NCBI GenBank assembly: GCA_900472295.1
Contig: UCIA01000030.1
Coordinates: 373,110 to 417,668 of the forward strand
Direction: 5' to 3'
Length of the DNA stretch: 44,559 nt
Source: Hyphomicrobiales bacterium
GTDB taxonomy: Bacteria; Pseudomonadota; Alphaproteobacteria; Rhizobiales; Rhizobiaceae
The notes beneath the pieces were generated by a model. The model ran no database searches and was not told the DNA's origin. It saw only the letters and a list, made by a program, of their open reading frames with translations. This document shows, piece by piece, positions 7,779-20,112 of the stretch (positions are counted from its first letter, which is position 1; every line of letters begins with the position of its first letter). Both the position numbers and the translations under genes were made by a program.

Positions 7779-8882
7779 ATGACCACAGACGCCGATCTTA
7801 AAAATGCCACCTCCGACACCGCCTGGCAGGACGACGTTCGCGCCGGCGTGCGCCATGTCCGCGATCTCGCTTTGCTGCCGCTGTCGCCGGCCGAGCGGGC
7901 GGCGGCGCAGGAGGCGGCGGTGCGCCATAAGGTGCGTGCCCCGAAAACCTATCTCGACCTGATCGACTGGAACGACCCCGCCGACCCCATCCGCGCGCAG
8001 GTCATTCCCTCGCCGGACGAGCTGGTGGAAACCGAAGGCGAGCTCGACGATCCGATCGCCGACCATGCTTTCAGCCCCGTGCCGCGACTGACGCATCGCC
8101 ACGCCGACCGTGTGCTGTTGTTCCCGACTTATCAATGCGCAGTCTACTGCCGCTTCTGCTTTCGCAAGGAGTCGCTGACCTCGATCGGCCGCGGCTATAC
8201 GCGTGAGGCGCTCGAAGAGGCCTATGCCTATATCGAAGCCCATACCGAAATCCGCGAGGTGATCCTCACCGGCGGCGATCCGCTGTCGCTGCCGGACAAG
8301 GCGCTGGCCGAAATCCGCGCCCGCGTCGAGGCGATCGCACATGTGCGGCTGCTGCGCATCCACACGCGCGTGCCTGTCGTGCTGCCCTCGCGCATCACGC
8401 CGGGGCTGGTTGGTGCCTTGCAGGGCCGGCTGATGGTCACAATCGTCACTCATTTCAACCATGCGCGGGAGATCACGCCAGAGACCGAGATGGGCTGTCG
8501 CACCTTGCGTCAGGCAGGTTTCGTGCTGCTCAACCAGAGCGTCCTGCTCAAGGGCGTCAACGACACGGTCGAGGCGTTGGAAGAGCTATGCCGCGAGCTG
8601 ATGTACCGGCTCGGTGTCAAACCCTATTATCTCCATCATGGCGACCTCGCGCGCGGTATGGCGCACAGGCGCACCACGATTGCGCAGGGACAGGCGCTGG
8701 CCGCCGCACTGCGCGCCCGCCTGTCGGGCATCTGCAATCCCGTCTATGTGCTGGACCTGCCGGAAGGCGGCGGCAAGGTTCCGCTTGGGCCATGCCATGT
8801 CGAGGCGCAGGACGGGGATAACTGGCGCATTCGCGGGCTGGACGGTGGGGTGAGGGTCTATCGGGACGTGGTGGGGGAATAG
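7779..8882 (+). CDS. lysine-2,3-aminomutase-like radical SAM protein (KamA family)
   Basis: A 367-residue radical SAM enzyme. The iron-sulfur cluster motif CAVYCRFC (CxxxCxxC) is present, followed by TGGDPLSLPD and RIHTRVPVVLPSRIT, both typical of KamA. Two Asp positions that bind the substrate amino group in lysine aminomutase seem kept (HGDLARGMAHR and DLPEGGGK). That makes it more like true lysine aminomutases than EpmB, which lacks the second motif. Family members make beta-lysine from lysine, either free or for modification of elongation factor P. No efp or epmA gene is in the window, so the role cannot be settled. ATG 7779 has only a weak ribosome-binding site. A possible metH operator and metH follow after 115 bases. 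Confidence 0.87.
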   Translation: MTTDADLKNATSDTAWQDDVRAGVRHVRDLALLPLSPAERAAAQEAAVRHKVRAPKTYLDLIDWNDPADPIRAQVIPSPDELVETEGELDDPIADHAFSPVPRLTHRHADRVLLFPTYQCAVYCRFCFRKESLTSIGRGYTREALEEAYAYIEAHTEIREVILTGGDPLSLPDKALAEIRARVEAIAHVRLLRIHTRVPVVLPSRITPGLVGALQGRLMVTIVTHFNHAREITPETEMGCRTLRQAGFVLLNQSVLLKGVNDTVEALEELCRELMYRLGVKPYYLHHGDLARGMAHRRTTIAQGQALAAALRARLSGICNPVYVLDLPEGGGKVPLGPCHVEAQDGDNWRIRGLDGGVRVYRDVVGE

Positions 8883-8951
8883 GAGGGCGCGGCCCTTGGT
8901 TTGCTGTCGACGACGTCGGCCGTGACATGCTCGACCGCATCCCGTATATTG

Positions 8952-8971
8952 ACATAAAGATATCCTTATGT
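8952..8971. promoter_or_regulatory. palindromic candidate operator of metH
   Basis: ACATAA-A-GATATC-C-TTATGT is a near-perfect 20-base inverted repeat 26 bases before the metH start. In proteobacteria methionine-cycle genes are often controlled by ArsR-type SahR, which binds AT-rich palindromes of this kind and responds to S-adenosylhomocysteine. Assignment to SahR is inference; the regulator gene is not in the window. Confidence 0.5.
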
Positions 8972-8997
8972 GACATGTGTCGCCAAAGGGATAAAAA

Positions 8998-12807
<3,810 letters not shown>

Positions 12808-12842
12808 CGCTTGCGGGCCAGTTGTCGCCTTTGCGTTTGGTG

Positions 12843-12890
12843 ACGCCGGCAGGACAGAGGGGGGTGCCGTAGAGCGCTACCTTGCCGCCA
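12843..12890. repeat. dispersed intergenic repeat, copy 1 of 2
   Basis: The 22-base string beginning ACGCCGGCAGGACAGAG and ending in a G-run occurs here and again at 20412-20433. The next about 25 bases are also similar in both places (both continue to a CCTTG...GCCA block). It lies after metH, with no gene. It seems to be a module of a dispersed repeat family. Confidence 0.55.
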
Positions 12891-12995
12891 GAGCGTCACG
12901 ATCACGCCGGCTCAGCCATCCCCCGATCACGAAAACTTTTCGGATCATTCCCACCACCCCCGCGTTCCTTCCTCACACCCACCGGAGGAACCACG

Positions 12996-13319
12996 ATGAC
13001 CGAAGACCGCAACGACAAGATCCGCGACCGCGCCTACCACATCTGGCAACGCGAAGGCGGCGCCCACGGCGACCACGAGCGCCACTGGCACCAGTCCGCG
13101 ATGGAGATCGACCGGGAAGCCGCTCTGCCGCTGACCGCCGACGAGCCGCAAACCAGCGAGATCGCCAGCACGGACGTCCTGACGGTCGAAGAACTGGCCG
13201 TGCGCACCGGCATATCGGGCGACGAAGCGCAGGAGCTGATCGACAGGCTTGGCACTGACAGGGCGGCGGTTAAGCAGGCGGGACGGGGGATTGAGGAGAA
13301 GCGAGGAGCGAAGTCTTAA
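12996..13319 (+). CDS. DUF2934 family small protein
   Basis: A 107-residue protein beginning MTEDRNDKIRDRAYHIWQRE, the DUF2934 signature (basic helix, then EGGAHGDHERHW). These short proteins are frequent in rhizobia, often near stress genes; their biochemical role is unknown. The second half is acidic and predicted to be helical (VEELAVRTGISGDEAQELIDRLG). CGGAGGAA gives a clear ribosome-binding site for ATG 12996, so a longer ORF from 12882 is unlikely. A paralogue with a Lys/Ala-rich tail is at 34582. The gene marks the left edge of the AT-richer insertion that follows. Confidence 0.8.
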   Translation: MTEDRNDKIRDRAYHIWQREGGAHGDHERHWHQSAMEIDREAALPLTADEPQTSEIASTDVLTVEELAVRTGISGDEAQELIDRLGTDRAAVKQAGRGIEEKRGAKS

Positions 13320-13386
13320 TCGGGGAAATGAAATTATCCGGGTATAGCGCTGGACGTCTGCTTCACTTCAAAGCTAGACTGAAAGG

Positions 13387-16300
13387 ATGACATATGTCCT
13401 GCGACGTATATTATTTGCACAAGAAGACGGTACGGCTGTTGAACTTACTGAAGCGGAATTCGTCAACATTCGTGGCCCACGTATTCTTCTAGGTGAACCA
13501 GGCGCGGGAAAGTCCGACACCGCAACCGAAATTCAAAGGCTTTCGGCGGGGCATTCAATCCATGCCGAGCTATTGGCGTCAAACGCTCCTACCATACAAC
13601 TAAATCACAAGACGGTTATCATCGATGGTGTCGATGAGGTGTTCGCCAACAGCGCCAATGATCCCATAGCAACAATTCTGAACCGCTTGCTCGAAGACAA
13701 GGTGGAGGACTTCGTTCTCACATGCCGAGCCATGGACTGGCGGAATGCCACGTCAGAAGCGAAGATTGTCAGGCGGTTCCACGCTAAGCCGATTATTGGA
13801 CAACTGCAGCCGCTAAACGATGAGGAAATAGCCTCGATGGTGGAGGTATTCTCGTCGGGTAGACAAAACGGTGCGAAGTTCGTGGCGCAAGCCTACGAGC
13901 ATAATGCTATCGAACTAGCTCGAAATCCGCAGTCGCTTCTTCTGCTGCTGGAAGCCATCGCGGAAGATGGATGGCCGAAAACTCGGCGTATTCTTTATGA
14001 CAACGCTTGCTTGCGGCTGACGCGCGAAGCCAATCCCCAGCACCAGTCAATGCGGCCAAATCGGCCAAACGGCGAACGGATAATGCAAGCGGCAGGCTTC
14101 GTATTCGCACAGATACTGTTGTCCGGAAAACGAGGCGTTGCCACCGACGGCCAACTAGATAATCTCTATCCACGGGCGGCCGATCTACAGGGCGACTACG
14201 CTACCGCAGAAGAAATTGAAACTGCTATGCGCTCGGCGCTCATGCGGGTTTCATCGGCTCAGACACTAGAGCCGTGCCACCGCACAGTAGCCGAGTATTT
14301 GGCGGCACGATGGCTAGCTACTGCCCTAGCGGACGGCGTCTCACTCCGCCGCTTGGAGTCCTTGGTCTATGCTGCTGGCTCGACAACCGTTCCTACGTCA
14401 TTGCGTGGCGTCCATGCATGGCTTGCTGTCCTAGACGCCAGCGACTCCGAGAGGTTCATCGACGCAGACCCCTACGGTGTTCTCAGGTACGGAGACGCAG
14501 GCTCGCTAGCTGACGATCAGATTAAGCGGCTTCTTCGTGCACTGCCGGCGCTCTCTCGTTCAGATCCACTTTTCCGTAGTGAAGATTGGAATCTGGACAT
14601 AGGGCGGTCGTTGGCCAGGGATTCGTTGAAGGACGATATAGTTGCACTGATCGCCGACAAGGATGCCTCCTATCAACTGACTACGATCATTCTTGAGAGC
14701 GTGAAAGGTACAACGCTTGCCAACCAGATAAGGGACCAACTTCGCGCGTTGGCCTTGGATAGTAGTGAGACATACGTCGAGCGGGTCCATGCAGCTGAAG
14801 CGGCGACCGACGGAAGCGACGATGCATTCGTAGTAGTGTTCGTCGAGGACTTATGCGCGCTCGCAGACTCTTCATCGACGAGATTGGCCATCGAGACGAT
14901 GGAAGGTCGCTCTGCCGCTTTCTCAGGAACGGCGATTGCTCAGACGATGGCTGCGTTCCACAAAGCGCAAGGCGGTCAAAGGGTCGTAGGCGTTGGCTAT
15001 AGACTCATGCGCGATATGAGCCCGCCTCAGCTGCGCAGTTTCCTAGATGTTCTCGTGTCGATTCTATCAAAGGCGCGACGTGCCACGAACGACTTTTCAC
15101 GTGAGATCGAGGACAAGGTTCTCGACGCAATTGAGGCCTACCTTCGTGTAGGCGCTGAAGTTAACGCCGAAGAGCTTTGGGGGTGGCTACGACATACTAA
15201 TGGACGTTCTTATCGGCGTACGCAGTGGAATAGCTATTCAAATGAGTACTTTGCCTCACAGATTGCGCTTCGAAGGCAAATGCAGGCGATTGCACTAAAG
15301 GAGGCTAAGACCGCATCGGATGTGTGGTCGGCCGTTTTCGACTTGAATAGAATAGCAAGCGGCTTGGCCTTTCAGGACGATGATCTCATCATACATATGG
15401 ATCGCCTGTTGGCTGAGAGCAGAAAGCCAAAGGATTGGACCGAACGTTGGCTCTACCTTTTTCGATTCGCACAGTCATTCGGCGCGACAGGGGCTGCGAT
15501 CACGCACGCGCGGGCGTGCGCGGATGGCGTTCCGGAATTGAAGTCCCTCGTCGAAGCTCTCGACAATGAGCCTGAGCCCGAATGGCAGCGGGAGCAGCGC
15601 GAGAACAAGAGAACTCAAGCGGTTAAGGATGAGAAGGCGACGAAGAGCCGGTGGAATGTCTTTTCCAAGGCAAACGATAGAATCGTGTCGGGCCAAGATA
15701 CGTACAGCTTGGACGCGATAACTAATGCCTACTTCGGCTGGTTTTCGGACTTCGATAGGGCTGCGACTCCATTGGATCGGCTGACCCACTTTGTTGGAGG
15801 AGCGAACGTCGACGCAGCATTGGCCGGACTAAGGGCGGTGCGAAGTCGAAATGACATTCCTTCGGTGCGGGCTGGCGCCGAACTGGGTGCGAGAGAAAAC
15901 AAGGTCTATTTCCTCGAACGAATTTCGATTGCTAGCTGCGCCCTGCATTTAGCTGAAGGCGGAGATTTGTCGGCACTTCCGCGCCCGATTCTGGAGAGCG
16001 CGCTGGCTGGTTTGGATTGGGGATTATTTTCAAACGAGTCTGCTCATCTTGCGGACTTGGAAGTGAAATTGCGCGCCTTGGTCTTTGACACACCAGAGCA
16101 CCTCGAAGCCTTTGTACGGAATGACCTGGAGCCTTTCCTGGAAGCGAAGAATAATATCGTATCAGGTATCAGTCACATTATGCACGACAAGGAATATGAT
16201 GATCTCTCCGGTCGCCTAAGTATAGATTGGCTTCAGCGTTTTCCTGACGTACCAGTCGAGGTCCTAGGGCATATCCTAGACGCTGCGGTGGCCCGGGGGC

Positions 16301-17466
16301 CGAAACAAATCGTGATAAATCTAACTTCCGATCAGTTGAAAGCGGGAATGTGGCCAAGCGAGGGACACCGCGAGTTGTGGTATGGCGCTGCATTTGAACT
16401 GGATTTCGAGCACTTTCGTTCAGATATCGAATCATTTGCGGCCGAGAAGCGGGAACATCTCTGGACGTTCCAGCGTGCCGACCAGCGAGAGCGATATGAG
16501 ATCGAAGTTCAGCCCATCATGGACGTGGCTCGGCTGACATTTCTTATGGATCACTTTGGGTCGCAGTTTCCCCTGACGGCAATGCCAGTCGCCAAGTGGG
16601 GAAGGAAATCGGATTGCGATGGCGGTCAATATATCGGTTCTCTCATAAAGAGGCTGGGCTCGATCCCGACCCAAGAAGCGCGAAACGTTTTGCTAAGAAT
16701 AATTTCCGACGGGAAGCTGGGCAATCACAGGGACGAAGCACAGCATGTCGTCGCACTTCAAGAGCGCCAACTTGCTGAGTTATCTTGGGGATCTCGGACA
16801 CTTGAGGACGTACGCAGCATTTTTCGTAGCGGCCCGCCTGGTACGATCGATGACCTACAGGCGTTCGTTATGGACGAGTTGGAAATGCTTCAGCGAGAGA
16901 TACAAGACGGAACTACTGAGGCAGTGGAACCATTCTGGAATGGCGCAAAACCACATGACGAAAACTACTGCCGCCACAGAATTATCGACGGTATTCACCA
17001 CCGGCTCGAACGGCGGGCTGTAAGAGCGCATCCAGAATCTGCAATGCCCGACAATACAAGATGCGACGTGCTGTGCATCTCGGGTGCTATGGATTTGCCC
17101 ATAGAAGTTAAAGGGCAGTGGCATGCTGACGTCTGGACGGCTGCCTGTCGGCAGCTGGAAGACAATTACGTGCGCGAGTATCGCGCTGAGGGACGAGGCA
17201 TTTTCTTAGTAATTTGGTTCGGAAGACTTGCTCACTACAACCCCCCACAGTTTGCTGGCAAAGCAGTTCCAGACACCGCAGCCGACATGTTGCGTTTGCT
17301 GGCTGATCTGTCGCCCCGACCAATTGATGGGAAGACAAAACTGTTCGTGCTAGACGTGAGCCGCCCGGCGGTGAAGCAGGTGAAGGTCGAAGCTAAAGAC
17401 AAAAAGAAATCGGTTAAACGCCTAGGGGCCAAGAAAGCGCCGGACTCGCTACGCGATGGCAAATGA
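13387..17466 (+). CDS. NACHT-type NTPase with C-terminal PD-(D/E)XK nuclease-like motif (candidate defence protein)
   Basis: A 1359-residue protein I do not recognise as a named family member. Its N-terminus has the hallmarks of a NACHT/STAND NTPase: Walker A GEPGAGKS (36-43), Walker B VIIDGVDE (77-84), a sensor-1 Arg in LTCRAMDW (about 114), an ARNPQSLLLLLEA motif (178-190) and HRTVAEYLAARWL (298-310). A long helical region with repeat-like segments follows (about 320-1150), as expected for a sensor arm. Near the end Asp1227, then Glu1240-Val-Lys1242 in LPIEVKGQWHADVW and a Gln-containing helix match the PD-(D/E)XK nuclease core. The tail is Lys-rich. The gene is clearly AT-richer than its neighbours and overlaps the next gene by 11 bases. 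The start is uncertain: GAAAGG abuts ATG 13387. An anti-phage role is inference from architecture. Confidence 0.8.
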   Translation: MTYVLRRILFAQEDGTAVELTEAEFVNIRGPRILLGEPGAGKSDTATEIQRLSAGHSIHAELLASNAPTIQLNHKTVIIDGVDEVFANSANDPIATILNRLLEDKVEDFVLTCRAMDWRNATSEAKIVRRFHAKPIIGQLQPLNDEEIASMVEVFSSGRQNGAKFVAQAYEHNAIELARNPQSLLLLLEAIAEDGWPKTRRILYDNACLRLTREANPQHQSMRPNRPNGERIMQAAGFVFAQILLSGKRGVATDGQLDNLYPRAADLQGDYATAEEIETAMRSALMRVSSAQTLEPCHRTVAEYLAARWLATALADGVSLRRLESLVYAAGSTTVPTSLRGVHAWLAVLDASDSERFIDADPYGVLRYGDAGSLADDQIKRLLRALPALSRSDPLFRSEDWNLDIGRSLARDSLKDDIVALIADKDASYQLTTIILESVKGTTLANQIRDQLRALALDSSETYVERVHAAEAATDGSDDAFVVVFVEDLCALADSSSTRLAIETMEGRSAAFSGTAIAQTMAAFHKAQGGQRVVGVGYRLMRDMSPPQLRSFLDVLVSILSKARRATNDFSREIEDKVLDAIEAYLRVGAEVNAEELWGWLRHTNGRSYRRTQWNSYSNEYFASQIALRRQMQAIALKEAKTASDVWSAVFDLNRIASGLAFQDDDLIIHMDRLLAESRKPKDWTERWLYLFRFAQSFGATGAAITHARACADGVPELKSLVEALDNEPEPEWQREQRENKRTQAVKDEKATKSRWNVFSKANDRIVSGQDTYSLDAITNAYFGWFSDFDRAATPLDRLTHFVGGANVDAALAGLRAVRSRNDIPSVRAGAELGARENKVYFLERISIASCALHLAEGGDLSALPRPILESALAGLDWGLFSNESAHLADLEVKLRALVFDTPEHLEAFVRNDLEPFLEAKNNIVSGISHIMHDKEYDDLSGRLSIDWLQRFPDVPVEVLGHILDAAVARGPKQIVINLTSDQLKAGMWPSEGHRELWYGAAFELDFEHFRSDIESFAAEKREHLWTFQRADQRERYEIEVQPIMDVARLTFLMDHFGSQFPLTAMPVAKWGRKSDCDGGQYIGSLIKRLGSIPTQEARNVLLRIISDGKLGNHRDEAQHVVALQERQLAELSWGSRTLEDVRSIFRSGPPGTIDDLQAFVMDELEMLQREIQDGTTEAVEPFWNGAKPHDENYCRHRIIDGIHHRLERRAVRAHPESAMPDNTRCDVLCISGAMDLPIEVKGQWHADVWTAACRQLEDNYVREYRAEGRGIFLVIWFGRLAHYNPPQFAGKAVPDTAADMLRLLADLSPRPIDGKTKLFVLDVSRPAVKQVKVEAKDKKKSVKRLGAKKAPDSLRDGK

Positions 17467-18040
17467 AGATAAGTATCTGAATTTCGAAGATCTTGCCCGA
17501 CACGAAGCCGAGGGCCACGACTACCGAATTGTCTCCAAGGTCGTACCCAGCAGTGAAGTAGCAATTCTTGCGCCGCACGGTGGCAAGATTGAGTTCTTAA
17601 CTTCGGAGCTAGCTCGATCGATTGCGGGCGCCGACCACAATTACTACACCTTCGAAGGCATGAAACTCTCCAATAATAGGGAATTGCATGTCACGTCTTC
17701 GAACTTTGATGAACCCCAATGCCTAGATCTGATCAAATCCTGCCGACAGGTCATAACCATGCACGGCCTCGAAGGCGGGGTAATGGAGATTCAGGTCGGC
17801 GGCCGTGACGTAGATTTGCGAGCGCGGATCGACGCTGCTCTTCGCAAGGCTGGCTTCGATAGCAAAGTGGAGATCACCGGCCGATATGGCGGCGCTGATC
17901 TGCTCAACATCTGCAATCGAGGTATGCTCAAGGTCGGAGCGCAGATCGAGATCAGGGCAGGACTGCGCAAGATTCTTCGTGGAGACCCCAAAGCTTATGA
18001 GTCTTTCGTGAATGCGACGAGGATTGCCATTGTCGACTAG
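17456..18040 (+). CDS. poly-gamma-glutamate hydrolase family zinc peptidase (PghP/DUF867-like)
   Basis: A 194-residue protein of the family that includes phage poly-gamma-glutamate hydrolase PghP, a carboxypeptidase-like zinc fold. The family motif ILAPHGGKIEFLTSE holds His41 and Glu46, and ITMHG holds His103; these are the likely zinc ligands. Other family strings are YTFEGMKLSNN, LHVTSSNFDEP and VGGRDVD. There is no signal peptide, so it probably acts in the cytosol. Its ATG lies inside the last codons of the NACHT gene in another frame (11-base overlap), so the two are translationally coupled and probably work together. It shares the lower GC of its partner. As part of a defence pair it could be a protease-like effector or a phage-component sensor; neither is shown. 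Confidence 0.85.
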   Translation: MANEDKYLNFEDLARHEAEGHDYRIVSKVVPSSEVAILAPHGGKIEFLTSELARSIAGADHNYYTFEGMKLSNNRELHVTSSNFDEPQCLDLIKSCRQVITMHGLEGGVMEIQVGGRDVDLRARIDAALRKAGFDSKVEITGRYGGADLLNICNRGMLKVGAQIEIRAGLRKILRGDPKAYESFVNATRIAIVD

Positions 18041-18082
18041 TTGCCGATCAACTGCCCCCTCGCCCTCGCTTTGCGCTCCTCG

Positions 18083-18098
18083 TTAACCTTTCATTAAC
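18083..18098. promoter_or_regulatory. CtrA box upstream of minC
   Basis: TTAA-CCTTTCA-TTAAC is a full match to the CtrA site TTAA-N7-TTAAC, 45 bases before the minC start. CtrA is the alphaproteobacterial cell-cycle master regulator, and direct CtrA control of min genes has been reported in Sinorhizobium. It supports cell-cycle timing of the Min division-site system here. Confidence 0.75.
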
Positions 18099-18142
18099 CA
18101 TACCACCGCTAGCGTTTACCTCTCAGTAAGGAATCGCCCGCC

Positions 18143-18970
18143 GTGACCTTTGCCGCCCCCGTTGAGGCCAAATCCATTCGCTTTCGCGCCCGCTCCTTCG
18201 TCGCTTTCACGCTGACGCCGGAGGCGCCTTTGGATGTTTGGCTGGAGAGCCTGGATCGCTGGGTCGGCAATTCGCCGGGCTATTTTGCCGGGCGCCCGGT
18301 GGTGCTCGACCTGAACGTGCTGAAGCCCGATGTCGTCGCCATCGAAGCGCTGGTCGATCTGCTCGGCCAGCGCGGCATCCGCATCTATGCCATGGAACTC
18401 GATGGCGGCACCGAGCTTGGCGCGCATCTGCCGCCGGTGCTGGTCGGCGCCAAGGAGGCGACGACCGACGGCCTGCTGCTGCAACCGAGCCGCAAGGCGG
18501 GGAGGGACGCCACGGCGGCAAGCGATACCAAGGCGGCCGGTGACATCAAGGCAGAGGCCGGCGATTTGAAGGCGGGCGAGTTGAAACCGGCGGGCGATGG
18601 CAAGGCGCAGCCGCAAGACGCCAAAATTCCCGCGCCGGACGCCGGCACGTTGATGATCCGCTCGCCGATCCGCTCGGGCCAGCTCATTTTCCATCCGCAT
18701 GGCGATGTCATCGTGCTGGGTTCCGTCGCTTCCGGTTCAGAAATCGTCGCCACCGGCTCGATCCATGTCTATGGCACGCTGCGCGGCCGCGCTTCGGCAG
18801 GCGCGCAGGGCAACACGGCCGCCCGTGTCTTCTGCCGCAGGAACGAAGCCGAGCTTCTCTCCGTGGACGGCTGGTATTGCACTGCCGAGGAGATGGACCC
18901 GTCAGTCCGGGGCAAGCCTGTGCAGGCATTTCTCGACAACGGCATGCTGCGCATCGCCCCTTTCAGCTAA
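18143..18970 (+). CDS. minC: septum-site determining protein MinC
   Basis: A 275-residue inhibitor of FtsZ assembly, recruited to the membrane by MinD. The N-terminal domain spans about 1-125; then comes a Lys/Ala/Asp-rich linker of degenerate repeats (GDIKAEAGDLKAGELKPAGD). The C-terminal beta-helix domain begins at SPIRSGQ and carries the family motif HPHGDVIVLGSVASG, followed by YGTLRGRASAG. The start is GTG 18143, with TAAGGA upstream. It is the first gene of minCDE; minD starts 57 bases downstream. The CtrA box at 18083 sits in its promoter. The AT-rich NACHT insertion ends only 102 bases upstream. Confidence 0.96.
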   Translation: MTFAAPVEAKSIRFRARSFVAFTLTPEAPLDVWLESLDRWVGNSPGYFAGRPVVLDLNVLKPDVVAIEALVDLLGQRGIRIYAMELDGGTELGAHLPPVLVGAKEATTDGLLLQPSRKAGRDATAASDTKAAGDIKAEAGDLKAGELKPAGDGKAQPQDAKIPAPDAGTLMIRSPIRSGQLIFHPHGDVIVLGSVASGSEIVATGSIHVYGTLRGRASAGAQGNTAARVFCRRNEAELLSVDGWYCTAEEMDPSVRGKPVQAFLDNGMLRIAPFS

Positions 18971-19027
18971 TGCGGCGGGCGTCTCGCCCGGCCAACGACA
19001 TAACGAACAACAACGGAGGCTTTATTG

Positions 19028-19843
19028 ATGGGCAAGGTAGTGGTGGTCACCTCGGGCAAGGGGGGCGTCGGCAAGACGACCTCGACGGCGGCCCTGGGGG
19101 CGGCGGTCGCCAAGACCGGCAAGAAGGTGGCGCTGGTCGATTTCGACGTCGGCCTGCGCAACCTCGATTTGATCATGGGCGCCGAACGGCGCGTGGTGTT
19201 CGACCTCGTCAACGTCATCCAGGGCTCGGCAAAACTGTCGCAGGCGCTGATCCGCGACAAGCGGGTCGAGACGCTGTTCCTGCTGCCGGCCTCGCAAACG
19301 CGCGACAAGGATGCGCTGACCGAGGAGGGTGTGGCCGATGTCATCGGCAAGCTGCGCTCGGTGTTCGACTACGTCTTCTGCGACAGCCCGGCCGGCATCG
19401 AGCGCGGCGCCCAGCTTGCCATGCGCTTTGCCGACGAAGCGGTCATCGTCACCAATCCTGAGGTGTCGTCGGTGCGCGATTCCGATCGCATCATCGGTCT
19501 GCTCGATTCGCGCACCTTGCGTGCCGAGGAGGGCGAGCAGATCGCCAAGCATGTGCTGGTCACGCGCTATGATGCGGGGCGCGCCGCGCGCGGCGAAATG
19601 CTGTCGATCGACGACGTGCTGGAAATCCTGTCGGTGCCGCTGCTCGGCATCATCCCCGAAAGCCAGGATGTGCTGCGCGCCTCCAATCTCGGTTCGCCGG
19701 TGACGCTGTCGGAGCCGCTGAACGCTGCGGCCAAGGCCTATCTCGACGCGGCAAGGCGGCTCGAAGGAGAACAATTGCCGGTCATCGTTCCCTTCGAACG
19801 CAAGGGCTTCCTCGACCGTCTCTTGGGAAGGAGGGCGGCATGA
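19028..19843 (+). CDS. minD: septum-site determining ATPase MinD
   Basis: A 271-residue ParA/MinD-type ATPase that oscillates on the membrane and positions MinC. The deviant Walker A with signature lysine, SGKGGVGKTT (9-18), is followed by DFDVGLRNLDLIMG and DSPAGIERGAQ. The C-terminal amphipathic helix that binds membrane is visible (ERKGFLDRLLGRR). ATG 19028 follows ACGGAGG; a TTG one codon earlier is less likely. It shares the four bases ATGA with minE, so the two are translationally coupled. Confidence 0.98.
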   Translation: MGKVVVVTSGKGGVGKTTSTAALGAAVAKTGKKVALVDFDVGLRNLDLIMGAERRVVFDLVNVIQGSAKLSQALIRDKRVETLFLLPASQTRDKDALTEEGVADVIGKLRSVFDYVFCDSPAGIERGAQLAMRFADEAVIVTNPEVSSVRDSDRIIGLLDSRTLRAEEGEQIAKHVLVTRYDAGRAARGEMLSIDDVLEILSVPLLGIIPESQDVLRASNLGSPVTLSEPLNAAAKAYLDAARRLEGEQLPVIVPFERKGFLDRLLGRRAA

Positions 19844-20112
19844 GCCTGCTCGACATCTTCAAGCGGCGCACCAGCGCCCCGGTGGCGCGTGAACGGCTGC
19901 AAGTGCTGCTCGCCTATGAGCGCCGCAACCGCAGCCAGCCCGATCTGGTCTCCATCCTGCGCGAGGAGATCATGGCGGTGATCGCCAAGCATGTGCAGAT
20001 CGACCAGGATTACCTCCAGGTCTCGATGGACCGCGGCGAGACCATGTCGACGCTGGAGATCGACATCCAGATCCCCAACAAGAGCGCAGTGCCGCTGGCA
20101 ATGGCTGGGTGA
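19840..20112 (+). CDS. minE: cell division topological specificity factor MinE
   Basis: A 90-residue protein that stimulates MinD ATPase and drives Min oscillation. It begins with a short membrane-targeting helix (MSLLDIFKRR), then the MinD-binding segment (ARERLQVLLAYERR), then the dimerisation domain ending in TLEIDIQIP. Length and motifs are normal. It is the last gene of the operon; a repeat mosaic begins right after its stop. Confidence 0.97.
   Translation: MSLLDIFKRRTSAPVARERLQVLLAYERRNRSQPDLVSILREEIMAVIAKHVQIDQDYLQVSMDRGETMSTLEIDIQIPNKSAVPLAMAG

Noticed and set aside
8883..8997. A SAM-type riboswitch before metH
   Set aside because: The conserved SAM-I or SAM-II blocks are not seen; the gap is short and best explained by the palindromic operator.
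13394..13492. An overlapping 32-codon ORF with a better-spaced ribosome-binding site before the NACHT gene
   Set aside because: It ends quickly and has no recognisable sequence; the NACHT N-terminus in the other frame is coherent up to Walker A.
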